64,000 bases of DNA from Pelomonas sp. Root1217 (GCF_001425705.1 NZ_LMDC01000028.1:434946-498945), one strand, 5' to 3'; positions 35,625-46,644 are shown, numbered from the stretch's first letter. A program made the numbers and translations. Notes: generated from the letters alone by a model not told the origin.

Positions 35625-37193
35625 ATGCACCGCCTCGCCACCGCCCTGCTTGTTTTCGCCACCGGCCTGGCCCAGGCCCAGACCCTGCGCTGGTCCAGCC
35701 AGGGTGACATGCAGACCACCGACCCGCATTCGCAGAACGAGGTCATGACCAACAGCCTGAACAACCAGGTCTATGAGGGCCTGACCCGGCGCATGAAGGA
35801 CATGAGCATGGGCCCGGCGCTGGCGACCGAGTGGACCCAGGTCACGCCGCTGATCTGGCGCTTCAAGCTGCGCGCGGGCGTCAAGTTCCATGACGGCACG
35901 CCCTTCACGGCCGAGGACGTGGTGTTCTCCATGCAGCGACTGCGCGACGACAACGCACCCCAGCGTGTCTACGCCAACGCCGTCGGCATCCCCAAGGCCA
36001 TCGATCCGCTGACCGTCGTCTTCACGCTGGACAAGCCCAACCCCATCGTTCCCGAGCTGCTCGCCAACCTCTTCATCATGAGCCGACGCTGGTGCGAGGA
36101 GCACCGCGTCACCCGGCCGCTGAATTTCAAGCAGCAGGAAGAGTCCTATGCCAGCCAGCATGCCAATGGCACCGGGCCCTTCGTGCTGATCAGCCGCCAG
36201 CCGGGCGTGAAGACGGTGTTCAAGCGCAACCCGGCCTGGTGGAACAAGTTCGAGGGCAATCTGCAGGAGTTCACCTACCTGCCCATCGGCAACGACGCGA
36301 CGCGCACTGCTGCGTTGATCTCCGGAGAGATCGACTTCGTGCTCGATCCGCCGCCGCGCGACGTCGCCCGGCTGCGCACCGTGCCCGAGCTCAAGGTCGT
36401 GGACGGCCAGGAGAACCGCATCGTCTACGTCGGCATGGACCAGACGCGCGACAAGCTGCTTTACGGCCAGGCCCCGGGCGACAAGAACCCACTGAAGGAC
36501 CTGCGCGTGAGAAAGGCGCTTTATCACGCCATCGACATCGAGGCCATCAAGACCAAGCTGATGAGCGGCTACGCCACGCCCACCGGCGGTCTGACCTCGT
36601 CGCCGCGCGGTGCCTATGGCGACCCCAAGCTGGAGACCCGCCTGCCCTATGACGTGGCCGCATCAAAAAAGCTGCTGGCCGAAGCTGGTTATCCGGACGG
36701 TTTCGACATCACGATGGACTGCCCCAACAACCGCTATGTCAACGACGAACGCATCTGCATCGCGCTGGCCAGCATGTGGGCGCAGGTCAAGGTCAGGGTC
36801 AAGGTCAACGCGATACCGCGCACGCTGTTCTTTCCCAAGGTCGAGAAGTTCGACACCAGCCTGTACCTGACCGGCTGGGGAGGCGGCTCCACCGACGCCG
36901 AGGTCATGCTCACGCCGGTGCTGCGCAACCGTGGCGAGCAGGGCGTGGGCGTGGCCAACTACGGCGGCTCCATCAACAACGAGGGCGACGCCCTGGCAGC
37001 GGCCTCCACCACCGAAACCGACCCGAAGAAGCGCGAAGCCACCGTCAAGGCCGCGCTGCAGTCCTTCCGCGACCAGGTCAACATCATTCCCCTGCACCGC
37101 CAGGTCATCCCATGGGCCATGCGCAAGGAGGTCAGCATCCCGCATTCGCCGAATAACTGGGCCAGCATGGACTGGGTCACGGTCGGGAAATAG
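35625..37193 (+). CDS. Peptide/oligopeptide ABC transporter substrate-binding protein, family 5
   Basis: A 522-residue periplasmic binding protein with signal peptide HRLATALLVFATGLAQA and the family 5 landmarks SLNNQVYEGLTRRMKDMSMGPALATEWTQ, VKFHDGTPFTAEDVVFSMQRL, ANGTGPFVLISRQPGV, and LRVRKALYHAIDIEAIKTKLM. No permease or ATPase genes are adjacent. It is divergent from ettA with a 90-base gap. A hairpin terminator follows. Confidence 0.9.
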   Translation: MHRLATALLVFATGLAQAQTLRWSSQGDMQTTDPHSQNEVMTNSLNNQVYEGLTRRMKDMSMGPALATEWTQVTPLIWRFKLRAGVKFHDGTPFTAEDVVFSMQRLRDDNAPQRVYANAVGIPKAIDPLTVVFTLDKPNPIVPELLANLFIMSRRWCEEHRVTRPLNFKQQEESYASQHANGTGPFVLISRQPGVKTVFKRNPAWWNKFEGNLQEFTYLPIGNDATRTAALISGEIDFVLDPPPRDVARLRTVPELKVVDGQENRIVYVGMDQTRDKLLYGQAPGDKNPLKDLRVRKALYHAIDIEAIKTKLMSGYATPTGGLTSSPRGAYGDPKLETRLPYDVAASKKLLAEAGYPDGFDITMDCPNNRYVNDERICIALASMWAQVKVRVKVNAIPRTLFFPKVEKFDTSLYLTGWGGGSTDAEVMLTPVLRNRGEQGVGVANYGGSINNEGDALAAASTTETDPKKREATVKAALQSFRDQVNIIPLHRQVIPWAMRKEVSIPHSPNNWASMDWVTVGK

Positions 37194-37216
37194 CCCAGCA
37201 GCTAGAATGCCCCATC

Positions 37217-37252
37217 CGCCGCGCTTCTCAGTCTTGCGCGGCGTTCTCTTTT
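37217..37252 (+). terminator. Terminator between the binding-protein gene and rhlE
   Basis: CGCCGCGC and GCGCGGCG form an 8-bp stem around an 11-base loop, followed by TTCTCTTTT. It lies 24 bases after the binding-protein stop and 98 bases before rhlE; it could also sit in the rhlE leader. Confidence 0.7.
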
Positions 37253-37349
37253 CAGCCCCTGCACGCTGCCCGCCCTGCCCGAAGACTGGCGCCGATTCTG
37301 AAGCGGCGCGGCATGGCGTCGCGACCAGGCGTGCTCACTCCCCTACCGA

Positions 37350-38876
37350 ATGAGTTTCGATTCTCTCGGCCTGGCAGCGCCGCTGCTCAAGGCCATCGCT
37401 GACGCTGGCTACACCACCCCCACGCCCATCCAGGCCCAGGCCATTCCGGCCGTCTTGAACGGCGGCGACCTGCTCGCTGGCGCCCAGACCGGCACCGGCA
37501 AGACAGCCGGCTTCACGCTGCCGCTGCTGCAGCGCCTGTCCACCGGCGAGAAGCTGCTCAACAAGCGCGGCAAAATCGCCATCCGCGCCCTCGTGCTGAC
37601 GCCCACCCGCGAACTGGCCGCCCAGGTCGAGGAAAGCGTGCAGACCTACGGCAAGTACCTGCCGCTCAAGAGTATGGTCATGTTCGGCGGCGTCGGCATG
37701 CAGCCGCAGATCAACAAGCTGCGCGACGGCGTCGACATCCTCGTCGCCACGCCCGGCCGCCTGCTCGACCATGCCCAGCAAGGCACGCTGGACCTGTCGC
37801 AGGTGCAGATCCTCGTGCTCGACGAAGCCGACCGCATGCTCGACATGGGCTTCGTGCACGACATCAAGAAGGTGCTCGCGCTGCTGCCCGCAAAGAAGCA
37901 GTCGCTGCTCTTCAGCGCCACCTTCAGCGACGAGATCAAGAACCTCGCCGACCGCCTGCTCAACGCCCCGGCGCTGATCGAGGTGGCCCGCCGCAACCAG
38001 ACCGCCGAAGCCATCGTGCAGAAGGTCCACCCGGTCGGCCGCGAGCGCAAGAAGGAGCTGTTGGTTCACCTGATCAAGGGCGGCCACGGTGGCGAGCCCT
38101 GGCATCAGGTGCTGATCTTCACGCGCATGAAGCATGGCGCTAACCGCCTGACCGACTACCTGAACGACCAAGGCATCAGCGCCATGGCCATCCACGGCAA
38201 CAAGAGCCAGGGTGCGCGCACCAAGGCCCTGGCCGACTTCAAAGCCGGTGACCTGACCTGCCTGGTGGCGACCGACATCGCCGCGCGCGGCATCGACATC
38301 GACCAGCTGCCCCACGTCGTCAACTTCGAGCTGCCCAACGTGGCCGAAGACTACGTGCACCGCATCGGCCGCACCGGCCGCGCCGGCGCCCAGGGCGAAG
38401 CGGTCAGCCTCGTCTGCGTCGACGAGAACGGCTTCCTGAAGGAAATCGAGCGCCTCATCAAGCGCGAGATCCCGCGCGAGATCGTGCCCGGCTTCGCACC
38501 CGACCCCAATGAGCGCGCCGAGCCCATCGTGCTGGGCCGCACGGTGCTCAATCCCAACGGCAGCCGGGGCCGCAACCCCAACCCGCCGGCCGGCGCCAAC
38601 GGCCGCGGTGGCCGACCTGGTGGCGGCGGCGGTGGCCGTGGCGGCGACAGCCGCGGCGGCTCGCGTGACGGCGGCCGGCCCAGCGCAGGCGCCGGTGGTG
38701 GTGGTGGTCGTGGCGGCAAGCCCGCCGGCCACACCGGCGTGGGCGGCGCCAAGACCGCGCCCAAGCCCCATGCCGAGCACGCCCCTCGCGCAGCCGGCGC
38801 CCAACCGGCCCGCGGCAACGCCGGCGGCGCCCCGCGCCACAACAACGGCCCGCGCCTGACGCAGCCCAAGCGCTGA
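37350..38876 (+). CDS. rhlE: DEAD-box RNA helicase RhlE
   Basis: A 508-residue RNA helicase. Q-motif [15 protein letters not shown]...PTPIQAQ, motif [12 protein letters not shown], Ia [26 protein letters not shown] and V ([25 protein letters not shown]) and [12 protein letters not shown] are all present. After residue 390 comes a low-complexity Gly/Arg/Pro/His-rich tail of about 115 residues with RGG-like clusters, typical of RNA-binding, condensate-forming extensions of RhlE proteins. It likely assists ribosome assembly or RNA turnover, often cold-induced. Confidence 0.93.
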   Translation: MSFDSLGLAAPLLKAIADAGYTTPTPIQAQAIPAVLNGGDLLAGAQTGTGKTAGFTLPLLQRLSTGEKLLNKRGKIAIRALVLTPTRELAAQVEESVQTYGKYLPLKSMVMFGGVGMQPQINKLRDGVDILVATPGRLLDHAQQGTLDLSQVQILVLDEADRMLDMGFVHDIKKVLALLPAKKQSLLFSATFSDEIKNLADRLLNAPALIEVARRNQTAEAIVQKVHPVGRERKKELLVHLIKGGHGGEPWHQVLIFTRMKHGANRLTDYLNDQGISAMAIHGNKSQGARTKALADFKAGDLTCLVATDIAARGIDIDQLPHVVNFELPNVAEDYVHRIGRTGRAGAQGEAVSLVCVDENGFLKEIERLIKREIPREIVPGFAPDPNERAEPIVLGRTVLNPNGSRGRNPNPPAGANGRGGRPGGGGGGRGGDSRGGSRDGGRPSAGAGGGGGRGGKPAGHTGVGGAKTAPKPHAEHAPRAAGAQPARGNAGGAPRHNNGPRLTQPKR

Positions 38877-38895
38877 GTCCAAGGCATCGCCTGCG

Positions 38896-38926
38896 CGGCC
38901 TGTCCCTCACTGGGCAGGCCGTTTTT
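38896..38926 (+). terminator. Terminator after rhlE
   Basis: CGGCCTG and CAGGCCG, with an inner CCC-GGG stem and one bulged T, followed by TTTTT. Confidence 0.88.
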
Positions 38927-38986
38927 GCTGGGCGACCGCTGCTGCAACCTCTGCGGCTCACGGCTCGTGCATCGGCAGCCGGCCCC

Positions 38987-39598
38987 TCAAGGCAGCTGCG
39001 TGGCGGCCCGGCGCCTGGCCCAGCCGAGGCCCAGCAGACCCGCCAGGACCAGCGGCGCCGTACCGGGCAGCGGCAGCTCATGCGCGCCGCCGCGGGGTGG
39101 CACTTCCGTACTGGTCAACGCGGTGATCTCGTAGATGTACTGCTTCTGGTTGGGCATCTGGAAGCGGATTTCATGACGGGACTGGAAGTCCTCCAGATAT
39201 AGGTAGGGCATGGCGCCGGTCGTCAGCGCATCCACGCCCGTTGTCCCCTCCAAGAACAGCTGGAAGACGGGCCACGGATCGTTCAGGTCAATGAAGCTGA
39301 AGAAGCTGTCCATATCCGCGTCGACGAAGATCCGCTTGCTCTCATTCGTGTACGCCATGCCGTCCTGCACGCCACCTGAAACACCGCCCGACATCTTGGC
39401 GCCGCTGTCATAGAGGCCGCGCGTGGGCCCCGCATCCGAGTCGACGGCATCCATATCCACCACCAAGCTGCCCGACAGCGTTCCGCCGGTCGCCGCGTCC
39501 AGGCCTTTGGCCACGAAGCTGTAGTTGACGAGGCCCGCCTGAGCCGCGGCGCTGCAGGCCAGCGCGACCGCGCCGATGAGGATGTGACGCAAAGACAT
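38987..39598 (-). CDS. PEP-CTERM sorting-signal protein
   Basis: A 203-residue exported protein. The signal peptide is SLRHILIGAVALACSAAAQA. The C-terminus ELPLPGTAPLVLAGLLGLGWARRRAA is a PEP-CTERM-like tripartite signal: a short Pro motif (LPLPGT, lacking the classic PEP), a hydrophobic helix and an Arg cluster, recognised by an exosortase. The mature part has no recognised enzyme domain. The ATG at 39598 follows GGGAGA. It is divergent from the SNF2 helicase gene. Confidence 0.82.
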   Translation of the reverse strand: MSLRHILIGAVALACSAAAQAGLVNYSFVAKGLDAATGGTLSGSLVVDMDAVDSDAGPTRGLYDSGAKMSGGVSGGVQDGMAYTNESKRIFVDADMDSFFSFIDLNDPWPVFQLFLEGTTGVDALTTGAMPYLYLEDFQSRHEIRFQMPNQKQYIYEITALTSTEVPPRGGAHELPLPGTAPLVLAGLLGLGWARRRAATQLP

Positions 39599-39799
39599 GG
39601 TGATCTCCCTGTGGGGTTTGAAAAGGTTCACGACGACGTGTCGCGATGCAAATCAGTGTCTGGATCGGCGGTATCAATGCCGCTTCCCGCAGGCGTGCAA
39701 TGGTTTCAATTGCTATAGGCGGGTGCCGCTTGCCGAAACCGTTGAAACACGGGCGCTGCCGACCCCGGATTCCCATGAGGGGCTGATCTAATTCCACCC

Positions 39800-42700
39800 A
39801 TGGCACGCCCCCCGCTCGACAACTCGCTCAAGTTCAACCTGCCCGATGGCACGGTCGTCACCGCCCAGGAGATGCTGCGCAAGATCCAGGAGGCCAAGGC
39901 GGCCCAGCGGACACAGGCGACCACGCCCTCTAGCGCCCTGCCCGAAGCTGATCTGCAGACCCTGCTCGACGCCCTGCTGCTGCTCGGTGGCACCGCGAGC
40001 ATCAACGCCGTTCTGCAATGGCTGTCGCTGACCGGCCGCGAGCGGGCCAGTGGCGAGGCCTTCGACCATTACGCCACCCGCGACGGCCTGCTGGCCCTGG
40101 TCGCGCAGGGTCGTGCCGAAGCCCTGATGGGCAAGGGCACTCGCGTCTCACTCAGTGATCACGCCGAGCGGCTGCAGACGCTGCTCGCCGCCCCCGGCGC
40201 CGCGCGCTACTGGCGCCAGCGGCTTTGGCTGCTGGGTTCAGGCCGTGGCGACTGGCAAGACCCCGTAGGCTGGGTCAACTTCCGCAGCCCCGAGGACATG
40301 CGCACGGTGCTGCGGCTGATGATCTTCTCGGGCATGCCCGCCGCCGAGTTCCATGAACTGCTCGCCACCCGCCTGCCGGAACTGAGCCCGCCGATGCTGG
40401 CCATTCAGGCCCTGATCGAGCCCTGGTGCCCCGGGCTGCTGGCGCAGATCGACCCTGATCTTCGCGATACCTTGCTGGGCCAGTTGCTGGACGTCCTGCC
40501 CGCCGGCCACTCCTTGCGCGCCGATTTGCGAGGCTGGCTGCAGGCCGGCAGCAGCCCGCTCAGCGCGCCGATGCGATCGCGCCTGGCCGAGGCCGACATG
40601 CTGGCCCTGGCGCTGGACAGCGCCGAGCAGCATCTGCAGGGCCTGGCCGGCCCAGCCGTCACGCTGCTGGCCGCCATCCGCGCCCTCACCGCCGGCCGCT
40701 GGGCCGAGGCCAGCGCCGGCTTCGAGGCCGCCATCAAGGCTGTCCACACCGCCAGCCGGAGCCGGCGCGACGCGCTGTCTCTTGATACCGCCCGCCTGTA
40801 CCTGCTCAGCCTGCTGGCCCAGGACGACCCCAAGGCCTGGGCGCGGGCACGCAAATACGCCATCGCCGAGTCCGGCAGCCGCAACCCCACGGCCTACGAG
40901 GCCTGGGGGCTGTGGGCGCATGGCATTGGCGCGCGGCTCGGCGATGACGCGTTTCTCGACGCGGCATTCGCGCCCCGTGCGCCGGGCGACGCCGCGCCTG
41001 TGGACCGGCTGCTGCTGTGCGCCTGGCTGGGCAGGCCCGCGCCGGGCTGGACACCGGCGCTCGCACAGCAGTTGCTCGCCAGGCTCGGCCCCGATGAGGC
41101 CCTGCTGGCCGAATACCTGGGCGCCGCCTTGCTGCGCCTGGAGCTGGGCGGCGCCGAGCCCAGGCGCGTCGCCAACTTCCTCGGCCGCCCGCGTGAGGCC
41201 TGGCAGGACGCGCTCGCCGCCATCGCCGCGCTCAGCGATGACGGCAAGCCCGCTGCCAGCGGTGCCGCCGAACTGGCCTGGCAGCTCAGCCTGGATACCG
41301 CCGGCCGCGTGCACGCGCTGGAGCCGCTGGAGATGAACACCGGTGCCCGCGGCGGCCTCAAGTTCAAGCCCGTGACGCTGGCCAAGCTGAAGAAGCAGGG
41401 CGCGCAGCGCAGCCGCGACAACCTCGTGCTGCGCCACATTGAGCGCGACGCCTGGGCCGGCGTGCACGACCTGCGCCTGGACGTGAGCCAGGCCCTGGTG
41501 GCGCTGGTCGGTCACCCGCACCTGATGTTTGCCGACGCGCCGGGCCAATGGGTGGAACTCAGCGAGGGCATGCCCGAGCTGGAGGTGAGGCGCGTCGGCA
41601 GCGGCGTGGACGACGCCTTCGAGTTCCACCTGCACCCGCCACTGATCGCCACCGAGCCCGCTCATGCCGGCGCCCTCTTCGGCGCCCAGGCCGAGGCCGA
41701 GCGCGAGCGGCGCAATGGCCAGCGCGTGCTGCGCGAGGGCCCGGGGCGGGCGCGGCTGATCCGCATCACACCCACGCAACGGCGCGTGGCCGAACTGGTG
41801 GCCCAGGGCTGGCGCGTGCCGGCCACGGCCACCCAGGAACTGGCCGGCGCACTGCAGGTGTTGACCGGGCACTTCCAGCTCCACAGCGACGCCGAAGCCG
41901 GTGAACGTGTACCAGGCGATAGCAGGCTGCACGCCCGCCTGACGCCCGACCGCGAGGGCCTGCTGCTGCAACTCGTCGCCCAACCCTTCGGCCATTTCGG
42001 CCCGGCCGTGACGCCCGGTGCGGGCCGCGCGCGGCTGATGTGCCTCCACGAGGGCGTGAGCCTGACGACCGAGCGCGACCTGCCCGCGGAAGCGCAACAC
42101 CGCCAGGCCGTGCTGGCCGCCCTGCCCTTCCTCGACCCCGAACTGCCCGCCGACCAGGCCTGGCATCTGGCCGACGCCGAGCAGGCGCTGGCCGCCGTCG
42201 AGCGCCTGCCCACGCTGGAGGCTATCGCCGCGCTGGACTGGCCCAAGGGCAAGCCGTTGAGGGTGCTGCCTGTCGTATCCAGCGCGCTCAGCATCGAGGT
42301 GAGCAGCGGGCGTGACTGGCTGGGCCTGAGTGGCGCGGCCCAGGTGGACGAGGGCCGTGTCATCGGCTTGCAGGAGCTGCTGGCGCTGGCACGCACGAGC
42401 AGCAGCCGCTTCGTGCGCATGGCCGAGGGTCAATACCTGGCCTTGTCGGACCAGCTGCGCCAGCAGCTGCGTGACCTGGACGCGCTGGCGCAAGTCAAGA
42501 AGGGTGAGCTGCAGCTGCCCCGGGCCGGCGCCGCCTGGCTGGACCAGCAGCTCGCAGGCGTGCAAGTCAGCGGCGACAAGCCCTGGCGCGCCCGGCTCGA
42601 GCAGCTCGGCGCCGCGGCCGCGCTGCAGCCGCAAGTGCCGCCCGCGCTGCGCGCCGAACTGCGCGGTTACCAGGCCGAGGGTTTCGCATGGATGAGCCGC

Positions 42701-44029
42701 CTGGCCGCAGCCGGCTTCGGCGCCTGCCTGGCCGACGACATGGGCTTGGGCAAGACCGTCCAGACCCTGGCCCTGCTGCTGACCCGCGCCGACGCCGGCC
42801 CGGCCCTGGTGCTGGCGCCCACGTCGGTCTGCGGCAACTGGCAGAGCGAGTGCACTGCGTTCGCGCCGACGCTGAACTGCCGGATCTACGGCGAGGCCAC
42901 CGACCGCGCCGCGCTGCTGCAGGCCGCCGGCCCGCGCGATGTCATCGTGGCCAGCTATGCGCTGGCGCAGATCGATGCCGAACGCTTCGCCGCGCGCGGC
43001 TGGACGACGCTGGTGCTGGACGAAGCCCAGGCACTGAAGAACGCGGCCACCAAGCGCGCCAAGTCGGTCGCCGAGTTCGCGGCGGACTTCCGCCTGGCGC
43101 TGTCGGGCACGCCAGTGGAGAACCGGCTGGCGGACCTGTGGTCCGTCATGAACCTGATCAACCCCGGCCTGTTGGGCACGCCGCAGCAGTTCAACGAACG
43201 CTTCGCCGGCCCCATCGAGCGCCAGCAGGACCTGGCCGCGCGCGCCCGGCTGCGCCGCCTCGTCGCGCCCTTCCTGCTGCGCCGGACCAAGGCGCAGGTG
43301 CTGCAGGACCTGCCCGCCCGTACCGAGATCGTCCACCGCGTCGAACCCAGCGAGGCGGAGCGCCACTTCCTCGAAGCGCTGCGCCGTGACGCCCGCGAGG
43401 CCGTGTCCAAGGCGGCCGCCACCGGTGCCGGCGCGCCCATGCAGGTGTTAGCCGAGCTGATGCGCCTGCGCCGCGCCGCCTGCGACCCGCGGCTGGTGTC
43501 GCCGGAGCTGGGCTTGATCGGCGCCAAGATGGCCGAGTTCGAGCACATCGTGCGCGAACTGGTGGATGGCGGCCACAAGGCCCTCGTGTTCAGCCAGTTC
43601 ACCGACTACCTCGACCTGCTCGGCGAACGCCTGACGCAGATGGCCGTGCCGCACCAGCGCCTGGACGGCAGCACGCCGCAGGCCGAGCGCACCAAGCGCG
43701 TGGCAGCCTTCCAGCGCGGCGAGGGGGATGTGTTCCTGATCAGCCTGAAGGCCGGCGGCTTCGGCTTGAACCTGACGATGGCCGACTACGTGCTGATCGT
43801 CGACCCCTGGTGGAACCCCGCCGCCGAAGACCAGGCCAGCGGCCGCGCCCACCGCATGGGCCAGCAGCGCCCGGTCACCGTCTACCGGCTGGTCACGGCC
43901 GGTTCGGTGGAGGAACGCATCATCGCGCTGCACCGCGACAAGCGCGGCCTGGCCGAGGGCATGCTGGAAGGCCATGAACAGGCCACGCCGCTGGATGCGC
44001 AGGCGCTGGCCGCCCTGCTGGAGGATTGA
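39800..44029 (+). CDS. SNF2/HepA-family DEAD/DEAH helicase
   Basis: A 1409-residue protein. The last 480 residues form a complete SNF2 motor: LRGYQAEGFAWMSRLA, motif I DDMGLGKTVQTLAL, VLAPTSVCGNWQSE, motif II VLDEAQALKN, motif III LSGTPVENRLADLWS, and the RecA2 motifs KALVFSQFTDYLDLLGERL, LKAGGFGLNLTMADYVLIVDPWWNPAAEDQASGRAHRMGQ. The N-terminal 900 residues hold a helical region and a barrel-like region without a recognised catalytic motif; no SWIM zinc motif (CxCxnCxH) is visible. The role in nucleic-acid remodelling is inferred. The following gene starts one base after the stop. Confidence 0.88.
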   Translation: MARPPLDNSLKFNLPDGTVVTAQEMLRKIQEAKAAQRTQATTPSSALPEADLQTLLDALLLLGGTASINAVLQWLSLTGRERASGEAFDHYATRDGLLALVAQGRAEALMGKGTRVSLSDHAERLQTLLAAPGAARYWRQRLWLLGSGRGDWQDPVGWVNFRSPEDMRTVLRLMIFSGMPAAEFHELLATRLPELSPPMLAIQALIEPWCPGLLAQIDPDLRDTLLGQLLDVLPAGHSLRADLRGWLQAGSSPLSAPMRSRLAEADMLALALDSAEQHLQGLAGPAVTLLAAIRALTAGRWAEASAGFEAAIKAVHTASRSRRDALSLDTARLYLLSLLAQDDPKAWARARKYAIAESGSRNPTAYEAWGLWAHGIGARLGDDAFLDAAFAPRAPGDAAPVDRLLLCAWLGRPAPGWTPALAQQLLARLGPDEALLAEYLGAALLRLELGGAEPRRVANFLGRPREAWQDALAAIAALSDDGKPAASGAAELAWQLSLDTAGRVHALEPLEMNTGARGGLKFKPVTLAKLKKQGAQRSRDNLVLRHIERDAWAGVHDLRLDVSQALVALVGHPHLMFADAPGQWVELSEGMPELEVRRVGSGVDDAFEFHLHPPLIATEPAHAGALFGAQAEAERERRNGQRVLREGPGRARLIRITPTQRRVAELVAQGWRVPATATQELAGALQVLTGHFQLHSDAEAGERVPGDSRLHARLTPDREGLLLQLVAQPFGHFGPAVTPGAGRARLMCLHEGVSLTTERDLPAEAQHRQAVLAALPFLDPELPADQAWHLADAEQALAAVERLPTLEAIAALDWPKGKPLRVLPVVSSALSIEVSSGRDWLGLSGAAQVDEGRVIGLQELLALARTSSSRFVRMAEGQYLALSDQLRQQLRDLDALAQVKKGELQLPRAGAAWLDQQLAGVQVSGDKPWRARLEQLGAAAALQPQVPPALRAELRGYQAEGFAWMSRLAAAGFGACLADDMGLGKTVQTLALLLTRADAGPALVLAPTSVCGNWQSECTAFAPTLNCRIYGEATDRAALLQAAGPRDVIVASYALAQIDAERFAARGWTTLVLDEAQALKNAATKRAKSVAEFAADFRLALSGTPVENRLADLWSVMNLINPGLLGTPQQFNERFAGPIERQQDLAARARLRRLVAPFLLRRTKAQVLQDLPARTEIVHRVEPSEAERHFLEALRRDAREAVSKAAATGAGAPMQVLAELMRLRRAACDPRLVSPELGLIGAKMAEFEHIVRELVDGGHKALVFSQFTDYLDLLGERLTQMAVPHQRLDGSTPQAERTKRVAAFQRGEGDVFLISLKAGGFGLNLTMADYVLIVDPWWNPAAEDQASGRAHRMGQQRPVTVYRLVTAGSVEERIIALHRDKRGLAEGMLEGHEQATPLDAQALAALLED

Positions 44030-44030
44030 A

Positions 44031-44654
44031 ATGGCAGCCACCTGGATTGCCGGCGCCAGCGGCCTCGTCGGCCGTGCACTGTGCGCCGAATGGCCCGGCG
44101 CCATCGCACTGGCGCGCAAACCGCAGCCCGGCATGACGACGGTGGACTACATGCGGTCCGCCTCGTTCAACGCATTGCCCATCCCTGGCTGCGTGCTGAT
44201 TGCGCTCGGCACGACGATGGCCCAGGCCGGCTCGCGCGAAGCCTTTCGTGCAGCGGACTTCGACGCCGTACTCACCGTCGCCCGCGCGGCGCGGGAGGCT
44301 GGCGCGACACATTGCGGCCTGGTCTCGGCGCTGGGCGCCAACGCGCATTCGGCGGTCTTCTACAACCAGGTGAAGGGTGAGGCCGAGGACGCGCTGATCG
44401 CGCTCGGCTTCGATCGCCTCGTCATCGCCCGCCCCTCGCTGCTGGACGGCGAGCGGCAGCAGCTGGACCAGCCACACCGCATGGCGGAGGCCTGGACGCT
44501 ACGGCTGGTGCGGCCACTGGCTGGCCTGATCCCCGCCACCTGGCGCCCCATCTCGCCGCTGCGCATTGCACGGGCCATGCGCCTGGCCCTCGAAACCCCC
44601 GGCCCGGCGGTGCGCATCATCGAGTCCGGCGAAATGCAACGCATGGGCCAATGA
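44031..44654 (+). CDS. NAD(P)-binding epimerase/oxidoreductase-like protein (TIP30-like)
   Basis: A 207-residue short Rossmann protein with nucleotide site WIAGASGLVGRALCAEW, the segment VLIALGTTMAQAGSREAFRAADFDAVLTVARAAREAG, HCGLVSALGANAHSAVFYNQVKGEAEDAL and VIARPSLLDGERQQ. The YxxxK-like element is YNQVKGEAE. This pattern fits the atypical SDR/HTATIP2-like group. It follows the SNF2 gene after one base and overlaps mnmC by four bases (ATGA), so it belongs to the same transcript. Confidence 0.8.
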   Translation: MAATWIAGASGLVGRALCAEWPGAIALARKPQPGMTTVDYMRSASFNALPIPGCVLIALGTTMAQAGSREAFRAADFDAVLTVARAAREAGATHCGLVSALGANAHSAVFYNQVKGEAEDALIALGFDRLVIARPSLLDGERQQLDQPHRMAEAWTLRLVRPLAGLIPATWRPISPLRIARAMRLALETPGPAVRIIESGEMQRMGQ

Positions 44655-46513
44655 AGTCCCCGGCGATCGAGCCGGCCGAGGTCGACTTTTCCGACCCCGA
44701 CGCCCCGGCCTCCCCCACCTTCGGTGACGTCTACCACTCGCGCGCTGGCGCCCTGCCCCAGGGCCGCCACGTGTTCGTCGCCGGCAACGGCCTGCCCGGC
44801 CGCTGGCAGGGCCGTGAGCGCTTCGTCGTGCTGGAGACCGGTTTCGGCCTGGGCAACAATTTCCTCGCCACCTGGGACGCCTGGCGGCAAGACCCGGCAC
44901 GCTGCAAGCGCCTCGTTTTCGTCAGCGTGGAGAAGCATCCGCTGAAGCGCGACGATCTGGCCCGCGTCCATGCAGCCAGCCCCTTGCCCGACCTGGCGGC
45001 CCAATTGGTCGAACGCTGGCCGCCGCTGACCGCGGGCCTGCACACGCTGAGCTTCGAGGGCGGTCGCGTCGAGTTGCTGCTGGGCCTGGGCGATGCGCGC
45101 GAGCTGCTGCGCGAACTGGTGCTGGACGCCGATGCCCTCTACCTCGACGGCTTCGCGCCGCAGCGCAACCCGGAGCTGTGGGACGAATGGCTGCTGAAGA
45201 GCCTGTCCCGGCACGCCGTGCCCGGCGCGACGGCCGCCACGTGGAGCATCTCGCGGCCCATGCGCAGGGCGCTCACCGCGCTGGGCTTCGAGGTAAGCCT
45301 GGCGCCAGGCTTTGCCAACAAGCCCGAGATGACCGTCGCCCGGTTCGCGCCCCGGCACATGCAGCGGCCGGCCGGCCGCGAGCCGGTAGCACCCGGCGCG
45401 AAGCAGGCCGTCATCGTCGGCGCCGGCCTCGCGGGTGCGGCCTGCGCTTTGGCGCTTTCGCGGGCGGGCGTGGCCTGCACCGTCGTCGACGCGTTGCCGG
45501 GCCCGGCCCAGGCCAGCTCGGGCAACGCGGCCGGTCTCTTCCATGGCACCCTCAACCCGGACGATGGCCCGCACGCCCGCTTCAACCGCGCCGCGGCGCT
45601 GGCCACGCGGGCCCTGCTGGCGGAACTCGGCCTGCCTCATCAGCGCGGCCTGCTGAGGCTGGAAACGCGATTGCCGCTGGCCGCCATGCACGGCGTGCCG
45701 GGCTATGTCGAGGCCTTGTCCGCCGAAGGCGCCTCGACGCTAGCCGCCACCCGCCTCGCCCACCCGGCCTGGTTCTATCCCGGCGGTGGCGCGCTGGATC
45801 CGGGCGCCTACACCCGGGCCATGCTGGCCGCCAGCGGTGCCGCCCTGCAGCTAGGCAGGCGAGCCGCCACCCTCGAAGCCGCTGCCGACGGCTGGTGTCT
45901 GCTGGATGACCGGCGTCGGCTCATCAGCGAGGCGCCTCTCGTCGTGCTGGCCGGTGGCCATGGCCAATTGCCGCTGCTGGGTGAGCTGGCCGTTGACCTG
46001 ACCTTGCAGCGCGGCCAGCTAACCCATCTATCCAACGCACCCTGGTGCCCGACCCTGCCCATCGCGGGCGACGGCTACGCCATCGCCGACGGTCAGGGCG
46101 GCCTGTGGTGCGGTGCGACGACCCAGGACGGTGACCTCGACCCGGCGCTGCGCGAGGCTGACCAGGCCGACAACCTCGCCCGCTACGCCCGCCTGGCCGG
46201 CTTGGCAGCCCCACCTGAAGGTCCGCTCACTGGGCGCGTGGCCTGGCGGCTGATCGCGCCGGACCGCCTGCCGCTGATCGGCGGGCTGGCAGCGCCCGGG
46301 GCCCGGGCCGAGCAGCTGCGCCTGCAGGCCCGCCAGCCGGGCCTGATCGTCTGCACGGCATTCGCCTCGCGTGGCATTACGTGGGCGGCCCTGGCCGGGC
46401 GTCTCGTCGCCGCCCTGGCGCTGGGTTCGCCACGGCCACTGGAGGCCGAATTGCTGGATGCCGTCGACCCGCTGCGCTTCGCGTTGCGCCAGCGACGCAA
46501 GCCCGGCCGCTGA
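44651..46513 (+). CDS. mnmC: tRNA U34 modification enzyme MnmC (bifunctional)
   Basis: A 620-residue fusion enzyme completing 5-methylaminomethyl-2-thiouridine at the tRNA wobble position. The N-terminal methyltransferase domain (about 1-240) has [20 protein letters not shown] and [24 protein letters not shown]. The C-terminal FAD oxidoreductase domain (about 250-610) starts [21 protein letters not shown] and includes [24 protein letters not shown] and the terminal [15 protein letters not shown]. Both halves look complete. The ATG overlaps the epimerase stop. Confidence 0.93.
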   Translation: MKSPAIEPAEVDFSDPDAPASPTFGDVYHSRAGALPQGRHVFVAGNGLPGRWQGRERFVVLETGFGLGNNFLATWDAWRQDPARCKRLVFVSVEKHPLKRDDLARVHAASPLPDLAAQLVERWPPLTAGLHTLSFEGGRVELLLGLGDARELLRELVLDADALYLDGFAPQRNPELWDEWLLKSLSRHAVPGATAATWSISRPMRRALTALGFEVSLAPGFANKPEMTVARFAPRHMQRPAGREPVAPGAKQAVIVGAGLAGAACALALSRAGVACTVVDALPGPAQASSGNAAGLFHGTLNPDDGPHARFNRAAALATRALLAELGLPHQRGLLRLETRLPLAAMHGVPGYVEALSAEGASTLAATRLAHPAWFYPGGGALDPGAYTRAMLAASGAALQLGRRAATLEAAADGWCLLDDRRRLISEAPLVVLAGGHGQLPLLGELAVDLTLQRGQLTHLSNAPWCPTLPIAGDGYAIADGQGGLWCGATTQDGDLDPALREADQADNLARYARLAGLAAPPEGPLTGRVAWRLIAPDRLPLIGGLAAPGARAEQLRLQARQPGLIVCTAFASRGITWAALAGRLVAALALGSPRPLEAELLDAVDPLRFALRQRRKPGR

Positions 46514-46644
46514 GCCCGGGTTCAAGCAACTATTGCCGCTTCCTCCCCCATATCGCCATTCCACCCCACCAGGGTCGGCTGCACACTGCGCTGTTGACCC
46601 GGCCTTGCCGGTGTCTTTTTCCTTTTCTGATGGGAGACAACGGC

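Noticed and set aside
39599-39799. A sigma54-like AGACAC...TTTGCA motif upstream of the PEP-CTERM gene at 38987.
   Set aside because: The spacing between the -24 and -12 parts is one base short and the GG is missing.
40238-43366. A 1042-codon open frame antisense to the SNF2 helicase, and similar long antisense frames elsewhere (for example 18420-20501, 51262-52920).
   Set aside because: They are by-products of high GC content opposite strongly coded genes; their translations are low-complexity Gln/His/Ala/Gly-rich with no family motif.
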